From: Occallatibacter riparius
GTDB lineage: Bacteria > Acidobacteriota > Terriglobia > Terriglobales > Acidobacteriaceae
NCBI RefSeq assembly: GCF_025264625.1
Contig: NZ_CP093313.1
Location: 6,730,548 to 6,794,547 of the forward strand
DNA length: 64,000 nt
Direction: 5' to 3'
Each line of letters opens with the position of its first letter. Position 1 is the stretch's first letter. Shown here piece after piece: positions 16,642 through 25,087 of this stretch. A program made the translations under genes and the position numbers. The notes beneath the pieces were generated by a model. The model was not told the origin of the DNA. It saw nothing but the letters and a program-made list of their open reading frames with translations, and did no database searches.

Positions 16642-17733
16642 ATGGAAACGAACCTCCGTCCACTTACTCTGGGCGAGATACTCGACCGCACCGCGCAGTT
16701 ATACCGCACTAACTTCCTGCTTTTCGCCGGAATGTTCTCCATCTATGCCGCCGTATCCCTTGTGCTCGCGCTGCTCCAGCTCGGCCTCATCACCCTCGTC
16801 AAAGGCAAAACCTGGGCCGCCATAGCGTCGCTCAGCGTCGGCGGACTCAGGCTGATTTTCATCTTCTTGCTGCTCGGCGCAGCCATCGCCGCCATCAGCC
16901 GCGCCGTCGCCGCCGTAAACCTCGGCGAACCCGTCACCATCCGCAGCGCATACGCGAGCACCCTCCCCAAACTCGGCCGCTACCTGTGGCTCATGACCAT
17001 CACCTTCTTCCGTGCCTGGGGCCCCGTCCTTTCCGTCTATGGCGGGCTCATACTTGCGATGTTCCTCATCCCGGCCAAACACGCCTCCTCAGCAGGCACA
17101 GCCCCCACGGGTCCCGCCGCCACTCCTTCCCAGGATCCGGCTATCCTCGCCATCGTCGGCGTGGGGCTCCTTCTCTTCTTCCTGCCCTGTCTGGTCTACG
17201 CAGTCTGGATGAACATCCGTTACGCGCTCGCCATTCCCGCCTGCGTCGTTGAAAACCTCAAGGCGCGAGCAGCCATCAAGCGCAGCATCGAACTCAGCAA
17301 GGGCGCGCGCCCCCGCATCTTCGCCCTGCTTCTGCTGGTCCTCGTAATCAAGGTTGGCCTGGTCGGCCTGACGCAGTCCTTCGTTCTCGTCATGGCATTC
17401 AAGCATCCGGCCCACATCGCCCCGGGCGTCAGCGCTCTCTCCCAGGTCATCCAGTTCTTCACCAACACGTTCCTCGGCCCCATCGGCGCAACCGGCGTAA
17501 CCCTCTTCTACTTCGACCAGCGCGTGCGCAAAGAAGGCTACGACATCGAGTGGATGATGCTCGCCGCCGGCATGACACCAGGACCAGCCATCACCGCGCC
17601 CGCCGTCAATACTGAATCCATCAGCACCGTCGAACCAACCCTCGCAGCCGAGCCCGTACTCGCATCCCAACCCGAACTGCCAACCGCCGACCTTGCCCCC
17701 GCCGCCGACACTCCGGGAACCCTGCATGAATGA
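16642..17733 (+). CDS. polytopic membrane protein, first of three paralogues
   Basis: A 363-residue protein of about six membrane helices. It opens with RPLTLGEILDRTAQLYRTNF and closes its membrane part with FYFDQRVRKEGYDIEWMM, then a Pro/Ala/Glu tail. The same N- and C-terminal signatures frame the next two genes and a deleted remnant. The central AIKRSIELSKGARPRIFALL segment resembles the membrane domain of YciC/GDPD-type proteins. GGGAGAA precedes the ATG by nine bases. It starts the operon that ends with moxR and DUF58. Function unknown. Confidence 0.8.
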   Translation: METNLRPLTLGEILDRTAQLYRTNFLLFAGMFSIYAAVSLVLALLQLGLITLVKGKTWAAIASLSVGGLRLIFIFLLLGAAIAAISRAVAAVNLGEPVTIRSAYASTLPKLGRYLWLMTITFFRAWGPVLSVYGGLILAMFLIPAKHASSAGTAPTGPAATPSQDPAILAIVGVGLLLFFLPCLVYAVWMNIRYALAIPACVVENLKARAAIKRSIELSKGARPRIFALLLLVLVIKVGLVGLTQSFVLVMAFKHPAHIAPGVSALSQVIQFFTNTFLGPIGATGVTLFYFDQRVRKEGYDIEWMMLAAGMTPGPAITAPAVNTESISTVEPTLAAEPVLASQPELPTADLAPAADTPGTLHE

Positions 17734-18883
17734 GACCCTGCGGCCCTCCACACTCGGCGAGATCCTCGACAGGACGGTAACGCTCTACCGCTCCCGCTTT
17801 CTGGTCTTCTTCGGCCTGGCCGCAATCCCCGCGGGAATGATGATGGGCTTCAGCGGCGGCATGGTCCTGCTCCTGGCATCGACTGGCTTCCTCTCCGGCC
17901 CTGCAGCCACGCCGAAACCCGAAACATTCGCACTCGTCTTCCTCGGCATGATGGCGCTCGGACTCATCGCCCTGCCACTCCTCATTGCCTCCAACGCCCT
18001 TTGCGGAGCAGCCCTCTGCCAGGCCGCCAGCTCCGTTGTCCTCGGCGGCGGCCAGATCGCCATCGCCTCGTCACTCAAATCCGTCTGGAAGCGCGGCTGG
18101 CAATACATCGGCCTCTTCGTTCTCCAGGCTGTCATCATCTTCGGCGTCCCCTCCACCTTGTGGACCGCCGCTGTCATGGTGGCCGCCGTCGGCGCAGCCA
18201 TCGCCGGCACTGCCGGAGGCGGCGGAGCCGCCACCGGCGTACTCACGGTCGTCCTGGTGCTCCTCACCATGATGGCCCTGGCCGTCTACGTCATCTGGAT
18301 CATGATCCAGATCGGCCTCGCTTTCCCCATCGCCGTCATCGAAAAAGCCGGGCCCATCGACGCCCTCAAACGCGCCTGGAAGCTATGCCGAGGCACCCGC
18401 TGGCGCATGCTCGCGCTCTTCGCCATGGTGCTCGCCCTCAGCTGGATCGCGTCTCTGCTCGTCACCGTCCCCCTCATGCTGGCCATCTACCTCATCCCGG
18501 GGCTCAACTCCCCGCAGAACGCGCAACTCGCAGGCACCATCTCGCTCATGGGCATGTACGCCATGTCGTTCGTCTCGAACGCGCTCACCATGCCCGTCAT
18601 CGCCATCGCCCTCGTGCTCTTCTATTACGACCAGCGCGTCCGCAAAGAGGCTTACGACATCGAGTGGCTCATGCAGCAAGCCGGCATGATCGCCGCCCCC
18701 TCCCCCCAGCCGCAACTCGCGCCCTGGCTGCCCTCAACGCGCTCGATCTCGGCAGACGGCGCACCGCCAAGTCCCGCACCCGAAGCTCTCACACCCCCGC
18801 CGCAGGTCCCCGAGCCGCAAGCCAAAACCGAACAGCAACCCGAACCCGAGCCTCACGAGCCCATCGCCGGAGCCTCCGCATGA
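17726..18883 (+). CDS. polytopic membrane protein, second paralogue
   Basis: A 385-residue homologue of the preceding protein. It begins RPSTLGEILDRTVTLYRSRF and ends its membrane part with YYDQRVRKEAYDIEWLM before a Pro-rich tail. Strong hydrophobic stretches include WIMIQIGLAFPIAVIEKAG and the next helices. The ATG at 17726 overlaps the previous stop (ATGAATGA), so translation is coupled. The conserved DALKRAWKLCRGTRWRML block is the same element as AIKRSIELSKG in the first copy. Function unknown; probably oligomerises with its paralogues. Confidence 0.78.
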   Translation: MNETLRPSTLGEILDRTVTLYRSRFLVFFGLAAIPAGMMMGFSGGMVLLLASTGFLSGPAATPKPETFALVFLGMMALGLIALPLLIASNALCGAALCQAASSVVLGGGQIAIASSLKSVWKRGWQYIGLFVLQAVIIFGVPSTLWTAAVMVAAVGAAIAGTAGGGGAATGVLTVVLVLLTMMALAVYVIWIMIQIGLAFPIAVIEKAGPIDALKRAWKLCRGTRWRMLALFAMVLALSWIASLLVTVPLMLAIYLIPGLNSPQNAQLAGTISLMGMYAMSFVSNALTMPVIAIALVLFYYDQRVRKEAYDIEWLMQQAGMIAAPSPQPQLAPWLPSTRSISADGAPPSPAPEALTPPPQVPEPQAKTEQQPEPEPHEPIAGASA

Positions 18884-19794
18884 ACCAGCCGCTCCGCCCC
18901 ATGCGCCTCGGCGAACTCCTCGACCGAGCAATCCAACTGCTCCGCACCAATCTCGGCCTCTTCTTCGGCATCGCTCTGCCGCCCGCTATCGCACAGTTCG
19001 CCATGTCAACAGCCGGCGACTTCTTTCGCGCCGACGGCAGGGGTATCGGTTATGCCATCTCCGGGCTGACCGTCATCGTCCTCTTGTTAGGGAATCTGAT
19101 CATCACTCCAGTAGCAACGGCCGCGCAATGCTGGGCAACCTCGCAGCTTTCGCTGAGCAGGGCCGCTACGGTACGCAGCGCCTACGGATCATTCAGCAAT
19201 CGCAAAGCAAGTCTTGTCGGCCTCGCGATCATGCAGGGCCTCATGTCGTTCTGGCCCGTCGTCATCCTCTACTTCGTGGCGACCGCCTTGCTATCGGCAT
19301 TGCACAGCAAGGGCGGGGTTGCCTTTGCCGTCATAATCGTCGCGTTGTGCGCAATTCCGTGCGGGCTTGTCTGGGCGCGTTATCTCCTCGCGTTTCCGGC
19401 GACCGCCATTCTCAGGACCCCAGCCGGCCCCTCCATCGATCGCAGCGTAACGCTGGGCGACGGCTACCGCTGGAAAGTGATGTGGGCGGGCCTCCTGCCA
19501 CTCGGAATCCTGTGGGCACTAAAAGGAAGCGGAGACTGGCTTATCGGCCTTCTCAACGCCTGGGGACCTTTCGCCCGGCATTCCGATTTCCTTGCCCCCT
19601 TCCTCGTGAACTTCTGGAATCTCCTGGTGGACTTGGTCTTCATGCCGCTGGAGTTCATCGCACTCACGCTCGTCTACTACGACCTGTGCGTACGCAAGGA
19701 AGGCCTCGACATCGCGCTCATGATGGAACAGGCCGGCATGGAGACAATCGCGGAACCCGCCGCTCTAACCAGCGCGGGCGAGGAACCCGCATGA
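18880..19794 (+). CDS. polytopic membrane protein, third paralogue
   Basis: A 304-residue homologue with RPMRLGELLDRAIQLLRTNL at its start and YYDLCVRKEGLDIALMM before its short tail. The ATG overlaps the stop of copy two (ATGA). About six membrane helices are visible. The C-terminal signature is the most diverged of the three intact copies: DQR has become DLC, and IEW has become IAL. Its first bases resemble those of the remnant that follows, so the remnant probably came from a recent duplication in this array. Confidence 0.76.
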   Translation: MNQPLRPMRLGELLDRAIQLLRTNLGLFFGIALPPAIAQFAMSTAGDFFRADGRGIGYAISGLTVIVLLLGNLIITPVATAAQCWATSQLSLSRAATVRSAYGSFSNRKASLVGLAIMQGLMSFWPVVILYFVATALLSALHSKGGVAFAVIIVALCAIPCGLVWARYLLAFPATAILRTPAGPSIDRSVTLGDGYRWKVMWAGLLPLGILWALKGSGDWLIGLLNAWGPFARHSDFLAPFLVNFWNLLVDLVFMPLEFIALTLVYYDLCVRKEGLDIALMMEQAGMETIAEPAALTSAGEEPA

Positions 19795-20021
19795 CCGAAC
19801 CCCTCCGCCCCATGCGCCTCGGCGACTCCCGCAAATGCAATTTCCGGAACTCTTTCTACTATGATCAGCGCATACGCAAAGAAGGCTTCGACATCGAGTG
19901 GATGATGCACTCCGCAGGAATGACGGAACCAATCCCCATCGCGCCCGGCCCCGCCCAGAGTACGCCCGAGCCCGCCGCGCCCGCCCCCGCGTCTGTTCCG
20001 GTGGAGGAACCCACCGCGTGA
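19791..20021 (+). pseudogene. internally deleted fourth paralogue (76 aa)
   Basis: The open frame codes for 76 residues. Residues 1-12 (MTEPLRPMRLGD) match the N-terminus of the three preceding genes. After about ten unrelated residues the frame continues with FYYDQRIRKEGFDIEWMM and a Pro/Ala tail, the C-terminal signature. The whole membrane domain of roughly 270 residues is missing. Both ends still show overlapping start and stop codons with neighbours, so the frame is intact and may be translated as a soluble peptide. I call it a remnant, but a retained linker peptide is possible. Confidence 0.75.
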
Positions 20022-21127
20022 TGCCTCGTCCCAAACGCCTCCTGCCTGCAGCAATGCTGGCACTCCTCTGCGCGCTCGCATCCCCCACCGCCCGCGCCCA
20101 GCTAGTGCAGGAGCACCCCGAGCCCCCCGCCGCCAGCTGGCGCTCCGCTACCTTATCCGAATACCGCGCCCACCTCCAGGATCTCCAGAAGCTCACCGCC
20201 GCCTGCGCCGGCGCCCGCACCGCCGAAACCTGTGACCCCGCCAAAGTCGGACCCGACGACGAGGTCCCCTGGGGCGCCGCCGGCCAGAAGCGTGTAGTCC
20301 GCTTCAGTTGGCTCCGCGTCCTCCTGGAGCGCGCCCAGCACCCCGACGACGCCGTGAAAGCCAAAGGCGCCACCCCGCCTCCCCTCAATCCCGGCGAGCC
20401 GGACGACAAACCGGAGCCGGTCGCCACCACCTCCCAGCTCCTCGACGATGCCCAGGACCGCCTGGCCGACGACATCGACCAGGCTGCCGCAGCCGCATCC
20501 CCCCTCCCCCCTCATCCGCAGGAGCGCGCCGTCCTGAATCAGGTCCTCACCGGCCGCGAGTTCCGTAACCTCAAGCAGGCCGCGCAGGGCCCCACCCCGG
20601 CCGAGCGCATCAGCAACTGGATCTACCGCGCCTTCGACTGGCTAAGCCGCCAGCAGACCCACGCCGCCTGGGTCGGCCGCACCCTCGTCTGGGGATTCCT
20701 CACCCTCGTCGGCGTCGGCCTCATCTGGGGCCTGCTCCAAATGGAGCGCCGCTGGCGCATCCGCCTCGTCCCCGACGCCGACCGCCCCGCCCCCAGCGCA
20801 GCCTCCGCACGCGACTGGCAGTTGTGGCTCAACGACGCCCGCGATGCGGCAGCCCGCAGCCAGTGGCGCGAAGCCATCCACTTCCTCTACTGGGCCTCCA
20901 TCTCCCGCCTCGAATCCAAAAAGCTCTGGCCCGCCGACCGCGCCCGGACGCCCCGCGAATACCTCGCCCTCGTTGCCCCCGACGACCCGCGCAAATCCGG
21001 CCTCGGCGCCCTCACCCGCGAGTTCGAGTGGACCTGGTACGGCGGCCGTCCCGCCGCCGAATCCGACTACCATCGCGCAGATGAACTCGCGTCTGCCCTC
21101 TTCGACAGCGGAGGACAGCCGCGATGA
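20021..21127 (+). CDS. DUF4129 domain membrane protein
   Basis: A 368-residue protein with a signal peptide (RLLPAAMLALLCALASPTARA). A long extracytoplasmic region is followed by one membrane helix near residue 220 (LVWGFLTLVGVGLIWGLL), and the C-terminal cytoplasmic DUF4129 domain: WREAIHFLYWASISRLE, ARTPREYLALV, LTREFEWTWYGGRPAAESDY. DUF4129 proteins usually accompany MoxR and DUF58 genes, as here. The start (TGATG) overlaps the preceding stop. It is probably a membrane component of the MoxR-linked complex. Confidence 0.88.
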   Translation: MPRPKRLLPAAMLALLCALASPTARAQLVQEHPEPPAASWRSATLSEYRAHLQDLQKLTAACAGARTAETCDPAKVGPDDEVPWGAAGQKRVVRFSWLRVLLERAQHPDDAVKAKGATPPPLNPGEPDDKPEPVATTSQLLDDAQDRLADDIDQAAAAASPLPPHPQERAVLNQVLTGREFRNLKQAAQGPTPAERISNWIYRAFDWLSRQQTHAAWVGRTLVWGFLTLVGVGLIWGLLQMERRWRIRLVPDADRPAPSAASARDWQLWLNDARDAAARSQWREAIHFLYWASISRLESKKLWPADRARTPREYLALVAPDDPRKSGLGALTREFEWTWYGGRPAAESDYHRADELASALFDSGGQPR

Positions 21128-21336
21128 GTCAGGAGTATCGAAACAAGCCCCAACCAAAATGGCTAACGATCGCCCTGTCACTCAGCGCTTGCTATTGGCT
21201 TGCCTTCGGACTCGTGTTGCTTTATTCACATAACAAAACCACCATCTTGGTGTGCACCGGAATTGCAGGGCTTGATCTCATTCTCGGCATATGGCTGGGC
21301 GTGCGCAGCCGTCATCAACAAGAGGGTAATCAATGA
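21124..21336 (+). CDS. small two-helix membrane protein
   Basis: A 70-residue protein with two predicted membrane helices (WLTIALSLSACYWLAFGLVLL and TTILVCTGIAGLDLILGIWL) joined by a short HNKT turn, and basic ends. It overlaps the DUF4129 stop by four bases and the DUF4350 start by four bases, so it is a genuine member of the operon. I do not recognise the family. A role as a small subunit of the membrane complex is an inference from position. Confidence 0.7.
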   Translation: MSQEYRNKPQPKWLTIALSLSACYWLAFGLVLLYSHNKTTILVCTGIAGLDLILGIWLGVRSRHQQEGNQ

Positions 21337-22568
21337 AAGCCCCCTCCTGGTTCCTCCCTTCCCTAGACTCCAAAGATCGCAAGGTCCTCGTCCTAGCCGT
21401 CAGCGCCGCCCTCATTCTCGCCATCGCCACCGGCCTCCTGCTCCCCAACTCCGACAACGACGACAACCGCCTGCCCTCCACCTACCTCTCCGGCAAGCAC
21501 GGCGCGCTCGCCGCCTATGAAATGCTTGAGCGCGCCGGCTACCCCATCGAGCGCTGGGAGCGCCCCCTCGGCGAACTAGCCGCCCAAGCCGGCCCCCAAA
21601 CCGTCGTCATCTTCGCCGAGCCCTTCACCCGCGAGCAGGACGACATGAAAGCCGTCCGCCAGATCCTTGAGAAAGGCGGCCGCGTCCTCGCCACCGGCTT
21701 CTGGGGCGGATTCCTGCTGCCCGGCCAGTCCGCCGCCCCCGGCAGTTCGTTTTCCCCAACCGCTTGCCAGCTCACCCCCCAGGGCCTCGACCCGCTCGCC
21801 TCTTCCGGCGAGGTCTGGATGATCCCCAGCGCCACCTGGCAGCCCGGCAACCCCGCCGTCCGCGTGCAATACGACTGCGCCGGCCAGCCCGCCGTCCTCG
21901 AGTACGACTGGGGCGACGGCCACGTCATCTGGTGGGCCAGCTCCACCCCGCTTGAAAACGCCTCCCTCACCCGCGCCCAGAACCTCGATCTGTTCCTCAA
22001 CTCGCTTGGGCCCCACGAAGGCAAACATTTCTACTGGGATGAATCTCTGCACGGCGAAATCCGGTCCTCCTGGAGCTACGCCACCGGACCCGCCCTTCGC
22101 CTGCTCGAAATCGGCATTCCCCTGCTCGTCCTCCTTATCCTGTTCAGTTTCAGCCGCCGCAGCGGACCGGTCCGCGAACTGCCGCCGCCCATCCGCGCCA
22201 CCCCCATCGAGTTCCTTGAGGCACTCGGCTCGCTCTACAAGAACGCTGGCGCAGCCTCCACCGCCGTCGCCGTCGCGTGGGAACGCTTCCGCCGTCATGC
22301 CCTCTGGCTCTGCGGCATGCGCGTGCAGCGCATCGATGCTGCCGAAGTAGCCGCCGTGATCCGCCGCCGTTTCCCAAAAGCCGACCCCACGCTCGAGGGC
22401 GATCTGGACGCATGCGAACAAGCCGCCACCAACGACACCCTGAATCCCAAAGAAGCCCTACGCCTCGTGCAGTTGTTAGCCGCACACACTGAGAAGCTAG
22501 ACGCCATAGCCAACCGCACCACCGCTTTCACCGAAATGAAAGTGAGTGAGTTAACAACCGCGCCGTAG
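21333..22568 (+). CDS. DUF4350 domain membrane protein
   Basis: A 411-residue protein with an N-terminal membrane helix (VLVLAVSAALILAIATGLLL). A Rossmann-like DUF4350 domain follows: LSGKHGALAAYEMLERAGY, VVIFAEPFTREQDDMK and GGRVLATGF. A second membrane helix (LLEIGIPLLVLLILFSF) precedes a cytoplasmic tail of about 120 residues. DUF4350 proteins sit with DUF4129, MoxR and DUF58 in many genomes. The tail's helical LEALGSLYKNAGAASTAVAV block is conserved in this setting. Its stop is followed at once by a hairpin chain. Confidence 0.87.
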   Translation: MKAPSWFLPSLDSKDRKVLVLAVSAALILAIATGLLLPNSDNDDNRLPSTYLSGKHGALAAYEMLERAGYPIERWERPLGELAAQAGPQTVVIFAEPFTREQDDMKAVRQILEKGGRVLATGFWGGFLLPGQSAAPGSSFSPTACQLTPQGLDPLASSGEVWMIPSATWQPGNPAVRVQYDCAGQPAVLEYDWGDGHVIWWASSTPLENASLTRAQNLDLFLNSLGPHEGKHFYWDESLHGEIRSSWSYATGPALRLLEIGIPLLVLLILFSFSRRSGPVRELPPPIRATPIEFLEALGSLYKNAGAASTAVAVAWERFRRHALWLCGMRVQRIDAAEVAAVIRRRFPKADPTLEGDLDACEQAATNDTLNPKEALRLVQLLAAHTEKLDAIANRTTAFTEMKVSELTTAP

Positions 22569-22679
22569 GCGCAGAGTTTGTTAGCCCCGCGCTTCAGCGT
22601 GGGGAAAGCAGCGCAAGCGCTGCCAAGTCCCGAAGGGACTACGTTTGAAAAGCACGGATTTATCCGTGCCGCAATGCCG
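22560..22679. repeat. dispersed hairpin element B, copy 1 (five hairpins in a row)
   Basis: Between DUF4350 and moxR lie five small perfect or near-perfect stem loops in about 118 bases. In order they are GCGCC-GTA-GGCGC, CCCCGCGCTTCAGCGTGGGG, GCAGCGC-AA-GCGCTGC, AGTCCC-GAA-GGGACT and GCACGGA-TTTA-TCCGTGC. Copies of the first two recur at 29190 and 36533. This is the only substantial gap inside the 16.6-25.1 kb cluster. The upstream in-frame extension of moxR to 22578 is read through this element and is not coding. Confidence 0.88.
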
Positions 22680-22703
22680 CAGAAAAACACGAACGGGGAA
22701 TCG

Positions 22704-23681
22704 ATGCAAATACAAGAAGGCACTCAATCACTCCATGCCACACGCCAGCTCATCGACCACGCGCGCCGTGAAATGGGCCGCGTCATCGCCGGCCAATCCG
22801 CCGTGATCGAAGAGGTCCTAATCGCCCTGCTCTGCCAGGGCCACGCCCTGCTTGAAGGCGTACCGGGCATCGCCAAAACGCTCATCGTCAAAACCACGGG
22901 CCGCCTGCTCGGCCTCGGCTTTCAGCGCGTACAGGCCACCCCCGACCTCATGCCCGCCGACATCCTCGGCACCACCATCCTCAAGCCCGGCACTGACTCC
23001 TTCGTCTTCCACTCCGGCCCCGTCTTCACCGATCTCCTGCTCGTCGACGAAATCAACCGCATGCCTCCGCGCACCCAGGCCGCGCTGCTCGAGTGCATGG
23101 AAGAGCGCCAGGTCACCGCCGACGGCAACCGCCACACGCTCCCCGCCTGGTTCACCGTATTCGCCACGCAGAACCCCGTCGAGTTCGAAGGCACCTACCC
23201 CCTCCCCGAAGCGCAGCTCGACCGCTTCCTGCTCAAGATCCGCGTCGCCTATCCCGACGAAGCAGAAGAGCTCAAGGTCCTCGAGATGCACCACGCCAGC
23301 ACCGGCGCCGGCATCCTCAACGATGCACAGATCGAGCCCATCCCCGAAGGCCTCCTCGCCGCCGCGCGCGCCGAGGTCCGCCGCATCCGCATCGAGCCCG
23401 AGCTCTACCGCTACATCCTCGCCATCACCCGCCGTACGCGCGAGTGGCCCACGCTCCTGCTCGGCGCAAGCCCCCGCGCCGCCCTCAGCCTCATGTTCGT
23501 CGCCCAGGCCGCCGCTGCCTTCGATGGCCGGGACTACCTCGTCCCCGACGACGTCAAGCGCGCCGTCCAGCCCGTCCTGCGCCACCGCGTCATGCTTAAG
23601 CCCGAAGCCGAACTCGAAGGCTTCGACGCCGACCGCGTCCTCACCGACGTCATCGCCGCAGTCCCGGTGCCGCGCCAGTGA
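22704..23681 (+). CDS. MoxR family AAA+ ATPase
   Basis: A 325-residue AAA+ ATPase. The Walker A loop is EGVPGIAKT (alanine in place of the usual glycine before lysine), Walker B is LLVDEINR, then FATQNPVEFEGTYPLPEAQL and the sensor region. These match MoxR proteins, which act as chaperones with VWA or DUF58 partners. The ATG at 22704 follows GGGGAA. It overlaps the DUF58 start by four bases. It is likely to remodel or activate the membrane proteins encoded upstream. Confidence 0.94.
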   Translation: MQIQEGTQSLHATRQLIDHARREMGRVIAGQSAVIEEVLIALLCQGHALLEGVPGIAKTLIVKTTGRLLGLGFQRVQATPDLMPADILGTTILKPGTDSFVFHSGPVFTDLLLVDEINRMPPRTQAALLECMEERQVTADGNRHTLPAWFTVFATQNPVEFEGTYPLPEAQLDRFLLKIRVAYPDEAEELKVLEMHHASTGAGILNDAQIEPIPEGLLAAARAEVRRIRIEPELYRYILAITRRTREWPTLLLGASPRAALSLMFVAQAAAAFDGRDYLVPDDVKRAVQPVLRHRVMLKPEAELEGFDADRVLTDVIAAVPVPRQ

Positions 23682-25087
23682 TCACTCCCTCCCTCCATCC
23701 CGAGCCCGTCCGCGCCGCCTGCGAGCGCCGCCGCAAGCTCGCCTACGGCCTCACCCCGCGCGCCATCGCGCTGCTCACCGCTGGCTTCCTGCTGCTCATC
23801 CCCGGCTTCTACATGCCGCGTCTCAGCTACGCCATGCTCGTCTGGGCCGGACTCGTTCTCCTCGCCGCCTGGCTCGACGGTCTCCGCCTGCCTAGCCCAA
23901 CGCTGCTCACCGCCGAGCGCAGCTGGAGCAACGCCCCCGCCCTCGATTCCGAAACCGAAATCGAGCTCGCCATCGAGAACCACGGCCGCATCATCGTCCA
24001 GTGCATCCTCACTGACGATCTGCCCGCCGCCATGGCTGCCGAACCCATCAAGCAGCGCGTAACGGCGTTCCCCCGCGTGTCTGCAAAAGTTCGTTACCGC
24101 GTCACGCCCCGTCAACGCGGCGACTGCGAAACCGGATCGCTCTACATCCGCTATCGCTCGCCCCTTGGCCTCGCCGAGCGCTGGGCCCTCGCGCCGCTTA
24201 CGCAAACCGTCCGCGTTTATCCCGCGCTGCGCACCAGTGAAGATCAGCAGATCTTCCTCGCGCGCAGCCGCCAGATCGACCTCCAACTCCGCCAGGCCCG
24301 CCAGCGCGGTCTCGGCCGCGACTTCGAGAGCCTCCGCGAGTACCGCGAGGGTGACGACCTCCGCGACATCTGCTGGACCGCCACCGCCCGCCGCGGCAGC
24401 CTCATCACCCGCCAGTATCAAACCGAGCGCAGCCAGGCCGTCTGGATCGTGCTCGACTGCGGCCGCCTCATGCGGCACCAACGCTGGAGCGGCTCACTCC
24501 ATCAACTCGACGTCGCAAACCCGCATACCAAGCTCGACTACGCCTGCTCCACCGCCGTCGCCCTCGCGCAGCTCGCCCTTTTCTCCGGCGATCGCGTCGG
24601 CCTGCTCGCCTACGGACAGAACGTGCAGCAGCGCCTGCTCCCCGGCCGCGGCGCAGCCCACCTCCGCCAGATGATCGAACTCCTCGCCCAGGCCCGCGCC
24701 GAAACCAGCGAAGCCGATCACCTGCGCGCCACCGCGGTGCTGAACCGCCTCCAGCCGCGCCGTTCCCTCATTTTGTGGATTACCGACCTCGCCGAGACCG
24801 CCATGCGCCCCGAGGTCATCGACGGAGCCACACAGCTCCTCAAGCGCCACGTCCTGCTCTTCGTCGCCATGGCGCAGCCTGAAGTCGATCGCATCGCCTC
24901 CGCCCGCCCCAAAACTGTCGATGAAATGTTTCGCGCCGCCGCCGCGCAGGAGATGGCCGGCCGCCGCGAGCTGCTCCTCGCCCGCCTTCGCGAGCAGGGC
25001 GCGCTCACCATGGACCTAGACCCCGAAAAACTCACCTCGGCCGTGCTGAATCAGTACCTGACGGTGAAAGAGCGCGCCATGGTATAA
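23678..25087 (+). CDS. DUF58 domain protein
   Basis: A 469-residue protein starting at a GTG that overlaps the moxR stop. Two membrane helices lie near the N-terminus (AIALLTAGFLLLIPGFYM and AMLVWAGLVLLAAWL). The DUF58 core has GRDFESLREYREGDDLRDIC and WTATARRGSLITRQYQTERS, the family signature. A VWA-like fold follows with VWIVLDCGRLM in place of a canonical metal motif. DUF58 proteins pair with MoxR. The 3' end overlaps the convergent diguanylate cyclase gene by 56 bases. Confidence 0.92.
   Translation: MITPSLHPEPVRAACERRRKLAYGLTPRAIALLTAGFLLLIPGFYMPRLSYAMLVWAGLVLLAAWLDGLRLPSPTLLTAERSWSNAPALDSETEIELAIENHGRIIVQCILTDDLPAAMAAEPIKQRVTAFPRVSAKVRYRVTPRQRGDCETGSLYIRYRSPLGLAERWALAPLTQTVRVYPALRTSEDQQIFLARSRQIDLQLRQARQRGLGRDFESLREYREGDDLRDICWTATARRGSLITRQYQTERSQAVWIVLDCGRLMRHQRWSGSLHQLDVANPHTKLDYACSTAVALAQLALFSGDRVGLLAYGQNVQQRLLPGRGAAHLRQMIELLAQARAETSEADHLRATAVLNRLQPRRSLILWITDLAETAMRPEVIDGATQLLKRHVLLFVAMAQPEVDRIASARPKTVDEMFRAAAAQEMAGRRELLLARLREQGALTMDLDPEKLTSAVLNQYLTVKERAMV

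Noticed and set aside
18001..18879. long open frame continuing upstream of the third membrane paralogue
   Set aside because: It is the shadow frame of the second paralogue, very rich in Arg, His and Pro, with no family similarity until the ATG at 18880.
22578..22703. N-terminal extension of moxR
   Set aside because: The extra 42 codons are read entirely through hairpin element B and have no family similarity; GGGGAA precedes the ATG at 22704.
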